From assembly GCF_000725495.1 (NCBI RefSeq), contig NZ_KL647041.1:126721-190720 (forward strand): a stretch of 64,000 nucleotides of DNA, given 5' to 3'. Below the pieces are notes generated by a model. That model was not told where the DNA came from, did not search any database, and was given only the letters and a program-made list of their open reading frames with translations. The position numbers were made by a program, and so were the translations under genes. Of this stretch, positions 45,346 through 53,577 are shown piece by piece. Source of the stretch: Streptomyces aureus. GTDB taxonomy: Bacteria > Actinomycetota > Actinomycetes > Streptomycetales > Streptomycetaceae. How positions within the stretch are numbered: position 1 is the first letter of the stretch; every line of letters begins with the position of its first letter.

Positions 45346-45932
45346 TACGTGCCCTGTGCCCGCTCCAGGCCCTCGATCACCAGGCACTCCACCGCGTCCG
45401 CCGCCCGGTCCACGAAGTAGTCCAGTTCCTTGCGCTCGGCGGAGGCGAAGTCCTTCAGCACGAAGTCCGCGACCTGCATCCGGCCCGGCGGGCGGCCGAT
45501 GCCGAACCGCACCCGGTGGTAGTCCGCGCCCATCGCCTTCGTCATCGACTTCAGACCGTTGTGGCCGTTGTCGCCACCGCCCAGCTTCAGCCGCAACACG
45601 CCGTAGTCGATGTCGAGCTCGTCGTGGACCGCCACGATGTTCGCCGTCGGCACCTTGTAGAAGTCCCGCAGCGCCGTCACCGGACCGCCCGACAGGTTCA
45701 TGTACGACATCGGCTTGGCCAGGATCACCCGGCGGTTCGCCGGCCCGGGCGGGCCGATCCGGCCCTCGATCACCTGGGCCTGCGCCTTGCCCGCCCGCTT
45801 GAACTTCCCGCCGATCCGCTCCGCCAGCAGATCGGCCACCATGAAGCCCACGTTGTGCCGGTTCATGGCGTACTCGGGGCCCGGATTGCCGAGGCCCACG
45901 ATCAGCCAGGGCGCGTTGGCGTCGGTCGTCAC
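45336..45932 (-). CDS. pth: Peptidyl-tRNA hydrolase
   Basis: The 198-residue enzyme has [22 protein letters not shown] (about 9-30, with the catalytic His in NRHNVGF), [19 protein letters not shown] (catalytic Asp) and [12 protein letters not shown]. It recycles peptidyl-tRNA released from stalled ribosomes. The GTG at 45932 is preceded by GGAG at a good distance; an upstream in-frame ATG (45947) would add MGDTD. It follows rplY behind a terminator-like hairpin. Confidence 0.92.
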   Translation of the reverse strand: MTTDANAPWLIVGLGNPGPEYAMNRHNVGFMVADLLAERIGGKFKRAGKAQAQVIEGRIGPPGPANRRVILAKPMSYMNLSGGPVTALRDFYKVPTANIVAVHDELDIDYGVLRLKLGGGDNGHNGLKSMTKAMGADYHRVRFGIGRPPGRMQVADFVLKDFASAERKELDYFVDRAADAVECLVIEGLERAQGTYNS

Positions 45933-45964
45933 GTCCGTGTCTCCCATGTGTCCGTGATACGCGG

Positions 45965-45996
45965 CAGCCGCCGCTCCCGTGAAGGAGCGGCGGCTG
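45965..45996 (-). terminator. Hairpin between rplY and pth
   Basis: A 13-bp stem (45965-45977 with 45984-45996) and 6-nt loop lie 22 bp past the rplY stop. pth starts 33 bp further, so it may be an attenuating terminator. Confidence 0.65.
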
Positions 45997-46018
45997 ACAC
46001 AGCTGAAATTCCGGAGGA

Positions 46019-46612
46019 TCAGGCCTCGGCGGCCGCGTCGCCCTCGGCCTCGCCCTCGGCGGCCGGCTCCTCGGCCTGGGCGGCCAGGATCTGGATGACG
46101 ACCGCGTCCTCGTCGATCGCCAGCGTGGTGCCCTTGGGGAGCTTGATGTCCTTGGCGTGGATGGAGGCACCGGCCTCCAGGCCCTCGATGGAGACGGTGA
46201 CCGACTCCGGGATGTGGGTGGCCTCGGCCTCGACCGTCAGGGTGTTCAGCACGTTCTCGACGAGGAAGCTGCCCGGGGCCAGCTCGCCCTCGGTCTGCAC
46301 GAAGACCTCGACGGTGACCTTCTCGCCGCGCTTCACGAGGAGCAGGTCGACGTGCTCCAGGAAGCCCTTGATGGCGTCGCGCTGGACGGCCTTCGGGATC
46401 GCGAGCTCGGTCTTGCCGTCCAGGTCCAGGGCGAGCAGGACGTTCGGCGTACGCAGGGCGAGGAGCAGGTCGTGGCCCGGAAGCGTGATGTGGACCGGGT
46501 CCGTGCCGTGACCGTAGACGACACCGGGGACCCTGCCCTCGCGACGGACGCGGCGGGCGGCACCCTTGCCGAACTCGGTGCGGGACTCGGCGGCGAGCTT
46601 GACCTCGGACAT
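46019..46612 (-). CDS. rplY: 50S ribosomal protein L25/general stress protein Ctc
   Basis: The 197-residue protein is the long CTC-type L25: an N-terminal 5S rRNA-binding barrel ([35 protein letters not shown]), then the TL5 C-terminal domain (about 95-180) and an acidic tail ([18 protein letters not shown]). It binds 5S rRNA at the central protuberance. ATG 46612 follows GAGGAGTGAAC; an earlier in-frame start would add an unconserved leader. Confidence 0.93.
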   Translation of the reverse strand: MSEVKLAAESRTEFGKGAARRVRREGRVPGVVYGHGTDPVHITLPGHDLLLALRTPNVLLALDLDGKTELAIPKAVQRDAIKGFLEHVDLLLVKRGEKVTVEVFVQTEGELAPGSFLVENVLNTLTVEAEATHIPESVTVSIEGLEAGASIHAKDIKLPKGTTLAIDEDAVVIQILAAQAEEPAAEGEAEGDAAAEA

Positions 46613-46776
46613 GTTCACTCCTCGTAGAACTTGGGGAAGAAGGTCACCCGGCCAAACCATCGGCCTGCTACGAAGAGCGCGTCGATAACGGACCGCCGCA
46701 CACAAGTGCGGCCTCCCTCGCCGAGCAACTGTGACAGCTTACGGGGCGGGGAGGCCGTACAAGAAATCGATCTAGG

Positions 46777-46809
46777 CGACCGGCCGGCGGAGGGGTCCGC
46801 CGCGGGTCG
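46777..46809 (-). terminator. Terminator-like hairpin after prs
   Basis: CGACC at 46777-46781 pairs with GGTCG at 46805-46809, and inside it CGGCGGA (46785-46791) pairs with TCCGCCG (46796-46802) around a GGGG loop. It lies 12 bp past the prs stop on the reverse strand and about 165 bp before rplY. Confidence 0.6.
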
Positions 46810-46821
46810 TCGGGGTGAGGC

Positions 46822-47799
46822 CTACTGCTCCTCGAACAGGCTCGTCACCGAGCCGTCCAGGAAGACCTCGCGCACCGCGTCCGCGATCGTCGGCGCGATC
46901 GAGAGCACCGTGATCTTGTCGAGCTCCAGCTCGCCCGGGGTCGGCAGGGTGTCGGTGAAGATGAACTCGCTGACCTTGGAGTTCTTCAGACGGTCGGCCG
47001 CCGGGCCGGAGAGCACACCGTGCGTGGCCGTCACGATGACGTCCTCCGCGCCGTGCGTGAACAGCGCGTCGGCGGCGGCGCAGATGGTGCCACCGGTGTC
47101 GATCATGTCGTCGACGAGGACGCAGACACGGCCCTTCACGTCACCGACCACCTCGTGGACGGTGACCTGGTTGGCGACGTCCTTGTCGCGGCGCTTGTGC
47201 ACGATGGCCAGCGGAGCGTCCAGACGGTCGCACCAGCGGTCGGCGACGCGCACACGGCCGGCGTCCGGGGAGACGACGGTGAGCTTGGAGCGGTCGACCT
47301 TGGCGCCCACGTAGTCGGCGAGGATCGGCAGCGCGAACAGGTGGTCCACCGGTCCGTCGAAGAAGCCCTGGATCTGGTCCGTGTGCAGATCGACCGTGAG
47401 GATGCGGTCCGCGCCGGCCGTCTTCATCAGGTCCGCGATCAGACGCGCCGAGATCGGTTCACGTCCACGGTGCTTCTTGTCCTGACGGGCGTAACCGTAG
47501 AAGGGCACGATCACGGTGATGCTCCGGGCGGAGGCCCGCTTGAGAGCATCGATCATGATCAGCTGTTCCATGATCCACTTGTTGATGGGAGCCGTGTGGC
47601 TCTGCATCAGGAAGCAGTCGGCGCCGCGCGCGGACTCCTGGTAGCGGATGTAGATCTCGCCGTTGGCGAAGTCGAAGGCCTTCGTCGGGACGACCCCGAC
47701 ACCCAGCTTGTGGGCGACCTCCTCGGCAAGCTCGGGGTGGGCGCGGCCGGAGAAGAACATCATCTTCTTCTCGCCGGTCGTCGTCTTGGTCCCGGTCAC
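46822..47799 (-). CDS. prs: Ribose-phosphate pyrophosphokinase
   Basis: The 325-residue enzyme shows MMFFSGRAHPELAEEVA, the flexible loop with ARQDKKHRGREPISARL (about 100-116), SPDAGRVRVADRW and the PRPP-binding VLVDDMIDTGGT (about 228-239). It makes PRPP from ribose-5-phosphate and ATP for nucleotide, His and Trp synthesis. The GTG at 47799 begins MTGTKTTTGEKK. It follows glmU on the same strand, a common pairing in actinobacteria. Confidence 0.94.
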   Translation of the reverse strand: MTGTKTTTGEKKMMFFSGRAHPELAEEVAHKLGVGVVPTKAFDFANGEIYIRYQESARGADCFLMQSHTAPINKWIMEQLIMIDALKRASARSITVIVPFYGYARQDKKHRGREPISARLIADLMKTAGADRILTVDLHTDQIQGFFDGPVDHLFALPILADYVGAKVDRSKLTVVSPDAGRVRVADRWCDRLDAPLAIVHKRRDKDVANQVTVHEVVGDVKGRVCVLVDDMIDTGGTICAAADALFTHGAEDVIVTATHGVLSGPAADRLKNSKVSEFIFTDTLPTPGELELDKITVLSIAPTIADAVREVFLDGSVTSLFEEQ

Positions 47800-47929
47800 A
47801 GCACTGTCTCCTCAGAGGTCATCTCAGTGGGCGTGAGCAGCCGTCTCAGCTGGGTTGCGAGAGGCTTCTCAGCAGGGGTGCGGGTGTGCACTTATCACGG
47901 TACGCCGTCCCGGACGTGCCGTTTTCCGG

Positions 47930-49375
47930 TCAGCCTTCGCCGTCCGGTTCCCGGGAAGCGGTCTCCGCGGCCTTCGCGGCGGCGCTTCCGGGACGCTTGC
48001 GAGCCACCCAGCCCTCGATATTGCGCTGCTGGCCACGGGCCACGGCCAGCGAACCGGGCGGCACGTCCTTGGTGATCACGGAGCCCGCCGCGGTGTACGC
48101 GCCGTCCCCGACCGTGACAGGAGCCACAAACATGTTGTCCGAACCCGTACGGCAGTGCGAGCCGATCGTCGTGTGGTGCTTGTCCTGCCCGTCGTAGTTC
48201 ACGAACACACTCGCGGCGCCGATGTTCGAGTACTCGCCGATCGTCGCGTCGCCCACGTACGACAGGTGCGGGATCTTCGTCCCCTCGCCGATCGTCGCGT
48301 TCTTCGTCTCGACGTATGTGCCGACCTTGGCCTTGACGCCGATCCGGGTGCCCGGGCGCAGATACGCGAAGGGGCCCACCTTGGCCTCGGGGCCCACCTC
48401 GGCGGTGTCGGCCACGGTGTTGTCGACGCGGGCTCCGGCGCCCACCCGGGTGTCCTTCAGGCGGCAGTTGGGGCCGACCTCGGCGCCCTCCGCCACATGG
48501 GTGGCGCCCTGGAGCTGCGTCCCGGGGAGCACGATCGCGTCCTGCTCGAAGGTGACCGTCACGTCGACCCAGGTCGTCGCGGGGTCGACGACGCTGACGC
48601 CGGCCAGCATGGCCCGCGTGAGCAGCCGGTCGTTCAGGATGCGGCGGGCCTCGGCGAGCTGGACGCGGTTGTTGATGCCGGCGATCTCGCGGTGGTCGGC
48701 GGCCACGGCCGCGCCCACCCGGTGCCCGGCCTCGCGCAGGATGCCGAGGACGTCCGTCAGGTACTCCTCGCCCTGGCTGTTGTCCGTGCGCACCTTGCCG
48801 AGCGCGTCGGCGAGCAGCCGGCCGTCGAAGGCGAAGACGCCCGAGTTGATCTCGCGGATCGCGCGCTGCGAGTCGCTCGCGTCCTTGTGCTCGACGATCG
48901 CGGTGACCGCGCCGCTGGCGTCGCGCACGATGCGGCCGTAGCCGGTGGCGTCGGGGACCTCGGCGGTCAGCACGGTGACGGCGTTGCCGTCGGTGCCGTG
49001 GGCCGAGGCCAGCGCGCGCAGGGTGTCGCCGCTGAGCAGGGGGGTGTCGCCGCAGACCACGACGACCGTGCCGTCCAGGCCGCCGCCGAGCTCCTCCAGG
49101 GCCATCCGGACCGCGTGCCCGGTGCCGTTCTGCTCGGCCTGCACCGCCGTCCGCACACCCGGGTCGATCTCCGCGAGGTGCCCGACGACCTTCTCGCGCG
49201 CGTGCCCCACCACGACGACCAGGTTCTCGGGGTCCAACTCGCGCGCGGCGGCCAGAACATGGCCGACGAGCGAGCGTCCGCAGATGTCGTGCAGAACCTT
49301 GGGTGTGGCCGATTTCATACGGGTGCCCTCACCCGCTGCGAGTACGACGACGGCTGCCGGGCGACTGGAGCTCAC
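47930..49375 (-). CDS. glmU: Bifunctional N-acetylglucosamine-1-phosphate uridyltransferase/glucosamine-1-phosphate acetyltransferase
   Basis: The 481-residue protein has an N-terminal pyrophosphorylase domain (VVVLAAGEGTRMKSATPKVLH, about 10-30; QAEQNGTGHAVRM; VCGDTPLL). A left-handed beta-helix acetyltransferase domain covers about 250-450, with hexapeptide repeats, YLRPGTRIGVKAKVGTYVETKNATIG and NYDGQDKHHTTIG (catalytic His region). It supplies UDP-GlcNAc for cell wall. The GTG at 49375 gives the conserved start; an upstream in-frame ATG would add 34 residues. Confidence 0.94.
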   Translation of the reverse strand: MSSSRPAAVVVLAAGEGTRMKSATPKVLHDICGRSLVGHVLAAARELDPENLVVVVGHAREKVVGHLAEIDPGVRTAVQAEQNGTGHAVRMALEELGGGLDGTVVVVCGDTPLLSGDTLRALASAHGTDGNAVTVLTAEVPDATGYGRIVRDASGAVTAIVEHKDASDSQRAIREINSGVFAFDGRLLADALGKVRTDNSQGEEYLTDVLGILREAGHRVGAAVAADHREIAGINNRVQLAEARRILNDRLLTRAMLAGVSVVDPATTWVDVTVTFEQDAIVLPGTQLQGATHVAEGAEVGPNCRLKDTRVGAGARVDNTVADTAEVGPEAKVGPFAYLRPGTRIGVKAKVGTYVETKNATIGEGTKIPHLSYVGDATIGEYSNIGAASVFVNYDGQDKHHTTIGSHCRTGSDNMFVAPVTVGDGAYTAAGSVITKDVPPGSLAVARGQQRNIEGWVARKRPGSAAAKAAETASREPDGEG

Positions 49376-49493
49376 GGGACTGCCCTTCGGCTTCGGATGA
49401 ACGGGGGGTGGGACATCCGCAGGATACCGGGGCGAATCAGGAGGCATGTGGGAGAGGGCCCTGACAGACCTCGTCACGACCCTCTCGCTGGGG

Positions 49494-49564
49494 CTCCCGG
49501 GGAAGGAATCGAACCCTCATTCAATGGACCAAAACCATTTGTCCTGCCATTAGACGACCCGGGA
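49494..49564 (-). tRNA. tRNA-Gln (UUG anticodon)
   Basis: Read on the reverse strand, the 71-nt sequence folds as a cloverleaf: acceptor TCCCGGG/CCCGGGA, a 3-bp D stem GTC/GAC, anticodon stem AATGG/CCATT with loop TTTTGGT (anticodon TTG), T stem GAGGG/CCTTC with loop TTCGATT, and discriminator G. The 3' CCA is not encoded. It decodes CAA. Confidence 0.95.
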
Positions 49565-49575
49565 TGGCATGCGCG

Positions 49576-50451
49576 CTATGTCCGATTCGATTCCTCGGCT
49601 TCGCGTGCGGACAACACTATGCCGTACCACCAGCCTTCGATGCGACGGTACAAGTCGGCGCCGCCGCGCACGCCGACCCGAAGACAGCCGCGGTAACCCT
49701 CGTCGGTGTTCTTGCGGTTGGTGCGCGGATTGTGCTTCTTGAGAGAGGTCTTGAGGAGGTCGGCCGTTTCGATGCCGACGTGTTTCGCCCAGAACATCTC
49801 GGCGGCTGACACGTCGGCGGTCTCGTGGATGTGTACCGCGAACCGGAGGTGTTTTCGCTCGACTCCGAGCAGGCCCAGCCAGGCCAGGAAGACGGTGATC
49901 ATGTCTGGATCGCTGTTCACGAAGACGATGCGCTCCTGCCGCCTGTAGGGCTTGCTCTTGGATCCCTCCGCCCAGTACAGACCCACGCCCACGAGGAAGA
50001 GCTCCCGGTCCGTCATGGCACCGATCTCTTCGGCCGCCAGATGCTTGGTCTGTCGGCGTTCGTCCTCCCTCTTTCGCAGTGTCGCCTCCCAGCCGCGCCG
50101 GGCGATCGCCGAAGCCTCCTCGCGTGTCCGTGTCCGGCGTTCCGGTTGTGGCAGATCCCGGACCCACAGGGAGATCGAGCTCTTCGAGCAGCCGAGTTCG
50201 AGCTGGATCCGGTCGTAGGTCCAGCCCTGGAGGCGTAGCTCGCGGGCCTTGGCGCGGAGGTCGTCCTTCGCGAGCGGGCGCCGGGTCCAGTCCGGTGGAG
50301 GCTCGCCTTCGAGGAGGCGGTTGAGGATGTCGTTGTTGTGGATGTGCAGCCGGTCGCGGATCTGGCGGCGGCTGAGTCCTGCTCGGCGCAGCGCTACCGC
50401 TTGTTCGCGCAAGGAGTCGAAGTCCCGGTGCTTGTTCTGTGAATGTGCCAT
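49576..50451 (-). CDS. HTH plus LAGLIDADG-like endonuclease-type protein next to tRNA-Gln
   Basis: This 291-residue protein has two HTH-like segments (LRRAGLSRRQIRDRLHIHNN, about 20-39, and GWTYDRIQLELGCSKSSISLWV, about 76-97). A C-terminal region follows with LFLVGVGLYWAEGSK (about 156-170), then VFVNSDPDMITVFLAWL, VHIHETADVSAAEMFWAKHVGI and a Gly/Arg-rich GYRGCLRVGVRGGADLYRRIEGWW. This order resembles one-motif LAGLIDADG-type proteins, with Glu in the acidic slot. It could be a homing endonuclease relative or a DNA-binding regulator. It ends 11 nt upstream of the tRNA-Gln on the same strand, and its base composition is visibly less GC-rich than the neighbours, hinting at acquisition. ATG 50451 was chosen over a longer frame starting at 50691. 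Confidence 0.65.
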   Translation of the reverse strand: MAHSQNKHRDFDSLREQAVALRRAGLSRRQIRDRLHIHNNDILNRLLEGEPPPDWTRRPLAKDDLRAKARELRLQGWTYDRIQLELGCSKSSISLWVRDLPQPERRTRTREEASAIARRGWEATLRKREDERRQTKHLAAEEIGAMTDRELFLVGVGLYWAEGSKSKPYRRQERIVFVNSDPDMITVFLAWLGLLGVERKHLRFAVHIHETADVSAAEMFWAKHVGIETADLLKTSLKKHNPRTNRKNTDEGYRGCLRVGVRGGADLYRRIEGWWYGIVLSAREAEESNRT

Positions 50452-50618
50452 GGGCAAACCGTCCTGCCGGAATGCGGGCTTCCAGGGTCGAACGGTGATC
50501 GATTCAATAGTTCGAGCGATATCGGTAGGTTTTGCCTCTGCCCGATGGTCGCGTGTGGTGTAGGCCAGTCGGAGAAACTCACCGGAAATGGTTCGGGGTG
50601 CAACCGTAGGCTGGAGGC

Positions 50619-51929
50619 ATGACCACGACGGGGGAAGAGCACACCGGGGCCGGGAACGGGCCGTGGTGGTGGGTCGGATGGCGCAGTGCACTGCTGGACG
50701 CGGGGCTCGCCCTGGTGTCCGCGTTCGAGTGCGGCAGCGAGGGGGTCCGCTTCGCGCACGACGCGGGGCTGCCGGCCCCCGTGGGGGTCGCCTTCGGAGC
50801 GGTCGCCGGGTCCGTGCTCCTGGTCCGGCGCAAGTGGCCCATCGCGGTCGTCCTGGTGTCCATCGCGATCACGCCCGCCCAGATGGGGTTCCTGATGGGA
50901 CTCGTCGGGCTCTACACCCTCGCCGCGTCCGAGCTGCCCCGGCGCATCACCGCCGCGCTGGCCGGGATGTCCTTCGCCGGCATGCTGATCGTCACGTTCG
51001 TCCGGGCCCACCAGAGCGTGGCCCACGGGGACGTGCCGATGGGGAACTGGCTCGTCCCCTTCGCCTCCCTCACCACGGCGATCGGGATGACCGCGCCGCC
51101 CGTGCTGCTCGGTCTCTACATGGGGGCCAGGCGGCGGCTCATGGAGAGCCTGCGGGAGCGGGCCGACTCGCTGGAGCGGGAGCTGCAGCTGCTCGCTGAG
51201 CGGGCGGAGGAGCGGGCCGAGTGGGCCCGCAACGAGGAGCGGACCCGGATCGCGCGGGAGATGCACGACGTCGTCGCGCATCGGGTGTCGCTGATGGTGG
51301 TGCACGCGGCGGCGCTTCAGGCGGTCGCCCGGAAGGATCCCGAGAAGGCCGTGAAGAACGCGGCGCTGGTGGGGGACATGGGGCGGCAGGCGCTTACCGA
51401 GTTGCGGGAGATGTTGGGGGTGCTTCGCACGGGGGGCGGTTCGGACGTGCGGGGGCCGGCGGTGCCGTTGGCCGCGGTAGGGGCTGCCGCGGCGGCCGCC
51501 GCGTCGCGGGCCGCGGACGACTCGGGTGGTGGTGAGGGGCCGAGTCTGGCCGAGATCGACGAGCTGGTCGGGCAGTCGGCGGCGGCCGGGATGGTCGTGG
51601 CGCTGTCCGTCGAGGGGGATCTGCGGGGGTATGCCCGGGAGATCGAGCAGACCGCCTATCGGGTGGTGCAGGAGGCGCTGACCAACGTCCACAAGCACGC
51701 GGCGGGGGCGAAGACGTACGTCCGGCTGGCGCATCGGGTGTCCGAGATCGCGATGCAGGTGGAGAACGATTGTCCGCCGGAGGTGGGGGCGGGGTCGTCG
51801 GTGGGGCTGCCCAGTGGGGGGAACGGGTTGCTGGGGATGAAGGAGCGGGTGGCCGCTCTGGGGGGTGTGTTCGTGTCGGGGCCGACGGACGCGGGCGGGT
51901 TCCGGGTGTCGGCGGTCATCCCGGCATAG
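50619..51929 (+). CDS. Sensor histidine kinase (HisKA_3 type), orphan
   Basis: The 436-residue protein has about five membrane helices in residues 22-172, a coiled-coil segment (LRERADSLERELQLLAERAEERAEWARNEE), the H-box with REMHDVVAHRVS (about residue 215), and an ATPase domain with the N-box EALTNVHKHA (about 353-362) and GNGLLGMKERV. A low-complexity Ala/Gly stretch (about 285-305) separates the domains. NarL-type kinases normally sit beside a LuxR response regulator, but none adjoins this gene. It could serve one of the orphan LuxR regulators at 27538 or 37201. Confidence 0.87.
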   Translation: MTTTGEEHTGAGNGPWWWVGWRSALLDAGLALVSAFECGSEGVRFAHDAGLPAPVGVAFGAVAGSVLLVRRKWPIAVVLVSIAITPAQMGFLMGLVGLYTLAASELPRRITAALAGMSFAGMLIVTFVRAHQSVAHGDVPMGNWLVPFASLTTAIGMTAPPVLLGLYMGARRRLMESLRERADSLERELQLLAERAEERAEWARNEERTRIAREMHDVVAHRVSLMVVHAAALQAVARKDPEKAVKNAALVGDMGRQALTELREMLGVLRTGGGSDVRGPAVPLAAVGAAAAAAASRAADDSGGGEGPSLAEIDELVGQSAAAGMVVALSVEGDLRGYAREIEQTAYRVVQEALTNVHKHAAGAKTYVRLAHRVSEIAMQVENDCPPEVGAGSSVGLPSGGNGLLGMKERVAALGGVFVSGPTDAGGFRVSAVIPA

Positions 51930-51963
51930 CCCTGCCGGGCGCTTCGCGGTCGCGGGTGCGGTC

Positions 51964-52062
51964 CGGTGGTGGGTCGGGGCCGTGCCGGTGCATCAGCCCG
52001 TCGCCGTCGGACGGAGATGTGGACGTTAGTGGCGACGGGCATCGATGTACCGGCACGGCCCC
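51964..52062. repeat. 99-bp dyad-symmetric element, copy A
   Basis: The element has an outer arm GGGGCCGTGCCGGT (51976-51989) complementary to 52049-52062, a 5-bp middle helix (GCATC with GATGT, one G-U pair) and a 10-bp inner arm GCCCGTCGCC (51996-52005) complementary to 52031-52040. The apical loop is 25 nt. A copy with only two substitutions lies at 61220-61318. It sits 34 bp past the sensor kinase stop, in DNA without a convincing gene. Confidence 0.85.
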
Positions 52063-52167
52063 CCCTCACGCGTGTCGCCGGGTGCCCGCGCATCGTGGCC
52101 GAGTTCCAGCCCCTCCCGTCGGATCCCGACCGCGGGTGAGGTCATGGGGCCTGCCTGACCGTTTCCG

Positions 52168-52345
52168 CCCCGGCAATCTTCTAGTTCCGGCTCAGCGGCG
52201 TTCCGACACTGGCCCGGGGCCGTTCCTGCCCCGCCCCGGCAACCTTCCAGCGCCGGCTCAGCAACGTTCCGGCTCCGACCCGGGGCCGTTCCTGTCCCGG
52301 CCCGGCGACCTCCCAGCTCCCGGCCCGCAACGTTCCAGTCCCGGC
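52168..52345. repeat. 66-bp tandem repeat, about 2.7 units
   Basis: The unit begins near CCCCGGCAA and contains GGCCCGGGGCCGTTCCTG-like sequence; its CGGC landmark recurs at 52171, 52237 and 52303, exactly 66 bp apart. The frame through it reads 22-residue repeats, but substitutions between units are mostly amino-acid changing, so it is more likely non-coding. The gap 51930-52465 holds this, the 99-bp element and the repeat at 52357. Confidence 0.7.
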
Positions 52346-52356
52346 CGGGGAGAATT

Positions 52357-52402
52357 CAGCCCCTCCGGGGTTTGAGGAGCGGGGGGACGGGGGCGGAGCC
52401 CG
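52357..52402. repeat. Streptomyces-type intergenic repeat, opposite orientation
   Basis: CAGCCCCTCCGG...TTTGAGGAGCGGGGG is the reverse-complement form of the element at 36388-36434, with some drift. It lies just past the end of the 66-bp repeat and before the SUKH-3 gene. Confidence 0.55.
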
Positions 52403-52465
52403 TGGGTGCGGGTTGGGTAGGGGTGGAGGGGGCGAGAGAAGGCTGGTCGGGGGTGGGGGTGGCCG

Positions 52466-52996
52466 TCAGGTTGTGGTCAGGCGGGCCGGAGGGGCGCCCG
52501 TGAGGAGGGTGGTGAGGGCTGCGTCGATGTGGGGGCCCAGGTACCAGTCACCTGTGTGGTCCAGGGTGTAGACCCGCCCCTCCGCGTCGATGGCGAGCAG
52601 CGCGCGCGAGTCGGGCTCCTCGCCGAGGGGGCACACCTCGGTGTCGAGCGCGCGCCCGAGGTCCCCGAGCGTCCGGGCCATGTGCAGCCCGTGCAGCGGG
52701 TCGAGATCGAGCGCGGCCGGCGCCGGCCGGCGCCCGGGCCCCGCGGAAGCGACCCGCAGCCCCCCGAACTCCGCCCAGGCCTCGACCGCGGCGGGGAACA
52801 CGGCGTGCCGGTGCCCGGCGGGTGACTCGTGTCCGCGCAGTTCGTCGGCCCAGTACTCGGCCTGCTTTATGTCCCAGCGTCCCGGCTGCCACCCCGCGGA
52901 GCGCAGCACGGCGTCCACGGGCTCGGGGAACCGTGACGAGGGTCCCCCCTGCCCGGGAGGCGAGAAGAGGCTGGAGGAGGAGCGTTCGGAGTGCAT
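52466..52996 (-). CDS. SUKH-3-family immunity-type protein
   Basis: The 176-residue protein matches SUKH-3: VDAVLRSAGWQPGRWD at the start, SPAGHRHAVFPAAVEAWAEFGGLRV in the middle and YTLDHTGDWYLGPHIDAALTTLLTG at the end. SUKH (SMI1/KNR4) proteins neutralise toxic nucleases or deaminases of polymorphic toxin systems. The start is uncertain: ATG 52996 with AAGGG is chosen, and ATG 53047 would add 17 residues. It lies just downstream of the YwqJ-type deaminase gene, the expected toxin-immunity order. Confidence 0.8.
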   Translation of the reverse strand: MHSERSSSSLFSPPGQGGPSSRFPEPVDAVLRSAGWQPGRWDIKQAEYWADELRGHESPAGHRHAVFPAAVEAWAEFGGLRVASAGPGRRPAPAALDLDPLHGLHMARTLGDLGRALDTEVCPLGEEPDSRALLAIDAEGRVYTLDHTGDWYLGPHIDAALTTLLTGAPPARLTTT

Positions 52997-53073
52997 CTGC
53001 CCTTCGTTCGTCGAGGGATGGGACCCGGCGTCGCGGGACGCCGTCATACGTACGGATACGGGGGAGGGGGAGT

Positions 53074-53577
53074 TCAGGCGTCCGGTGCCGCCGGGTCGAC
53101 GATGCGGACGCCGAAGTGACCGCTGAGCGCGGTGCAGGAGCGGCAGGGTGCGGCGAAGCTGCCGTGCAGCGGGTCGCCGTCCTCACGGATGCGGCGTGCG
53201 GTGAGCTTGGCGCCCTTGAGGGCCTTGCGGGCCTCGCCGTTGGTCATCGGCCTGCGGCCCGCGCGCTTGCTGCGCTCGGCGTCGGCGGAGGCGATCTGGC
53301 GGGAGATCAGGATGGCCTCGGCGCAGCGGCCGGTGAAGCGGTCGCGCTGGATGTTCGTGAGGGTGTCGAGGAAGTCCTGGACCAGCGGGTGAAGAGCGGG
53401 TGGCTGGTCCCCCCGGGCGGCCGTGCCGGTGAGAGTGGTGCCGCGGACGGAGAGAGCGGCGGCGACGGTGGGGAGTATGCCGTCACGGCGGTACAGCAGG
53501 GCGGGCGCGTGCAGCGCCTCGGCGCTGCTCCAGCCGACCCGGGGGTCCCCGGACGTGCCCGTATGCGTCGCGTTCAT
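53074..53577 (-). CDS. YwqJ-related nucleic acid/nucleotide deaminase-type protein
   Basis: The 167-residue protein carries FTGRCAEAILIS (Cys-Ala-Glu in place of the usual His-Ala-Glu, about residues 85-96) and AAPCRSCTALSGHFGVRIVDP (PCxxC, about 147-150), the zinc-site pair of YwqJ-type deaminases. In polymorphic toxins this fold attacks nucleic acids or nucleotides. Here the domain stands alone without a secretion or pre-toxin region. SUKH-3 follows downstream. ATG 53577 starts MNATHTGTSG. Confidence 0.8.
   Translation of the reverse strand: MNATHTGTSGDPRVGWSSAEALHAPALLYRRDGILPTVAAALSVRGTTLTGTAARGDQPPALHPLVQDFLDTLTNIQRDRFTGRCAEAILISRQIASADAERSKRAGRRPMTNGEARKALKGAKLTARRIREDGDPLHGSFAAPCRSCTALSGHFGVRIVDPAAPDA

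Noticed and set aside
51656..52093. Reverse-strand reading frame beginning MPVATNVHISV in both 99-bp elements
   Set aside because: The shared start is caused by the element itself. The frames continue into unrelated sequence, one of two loop substitutions changes an amino acid, and no ribosome binding site is seen. The dyad structure is the better explanation.
51770..52375. Forward frame with 22-residue repeats over the 66-bp units
   Set aside because: Substitutions between units are mostly amino-acid changing, there is no ribosome binding site, and the frame overlaps the end of the kinase gene.
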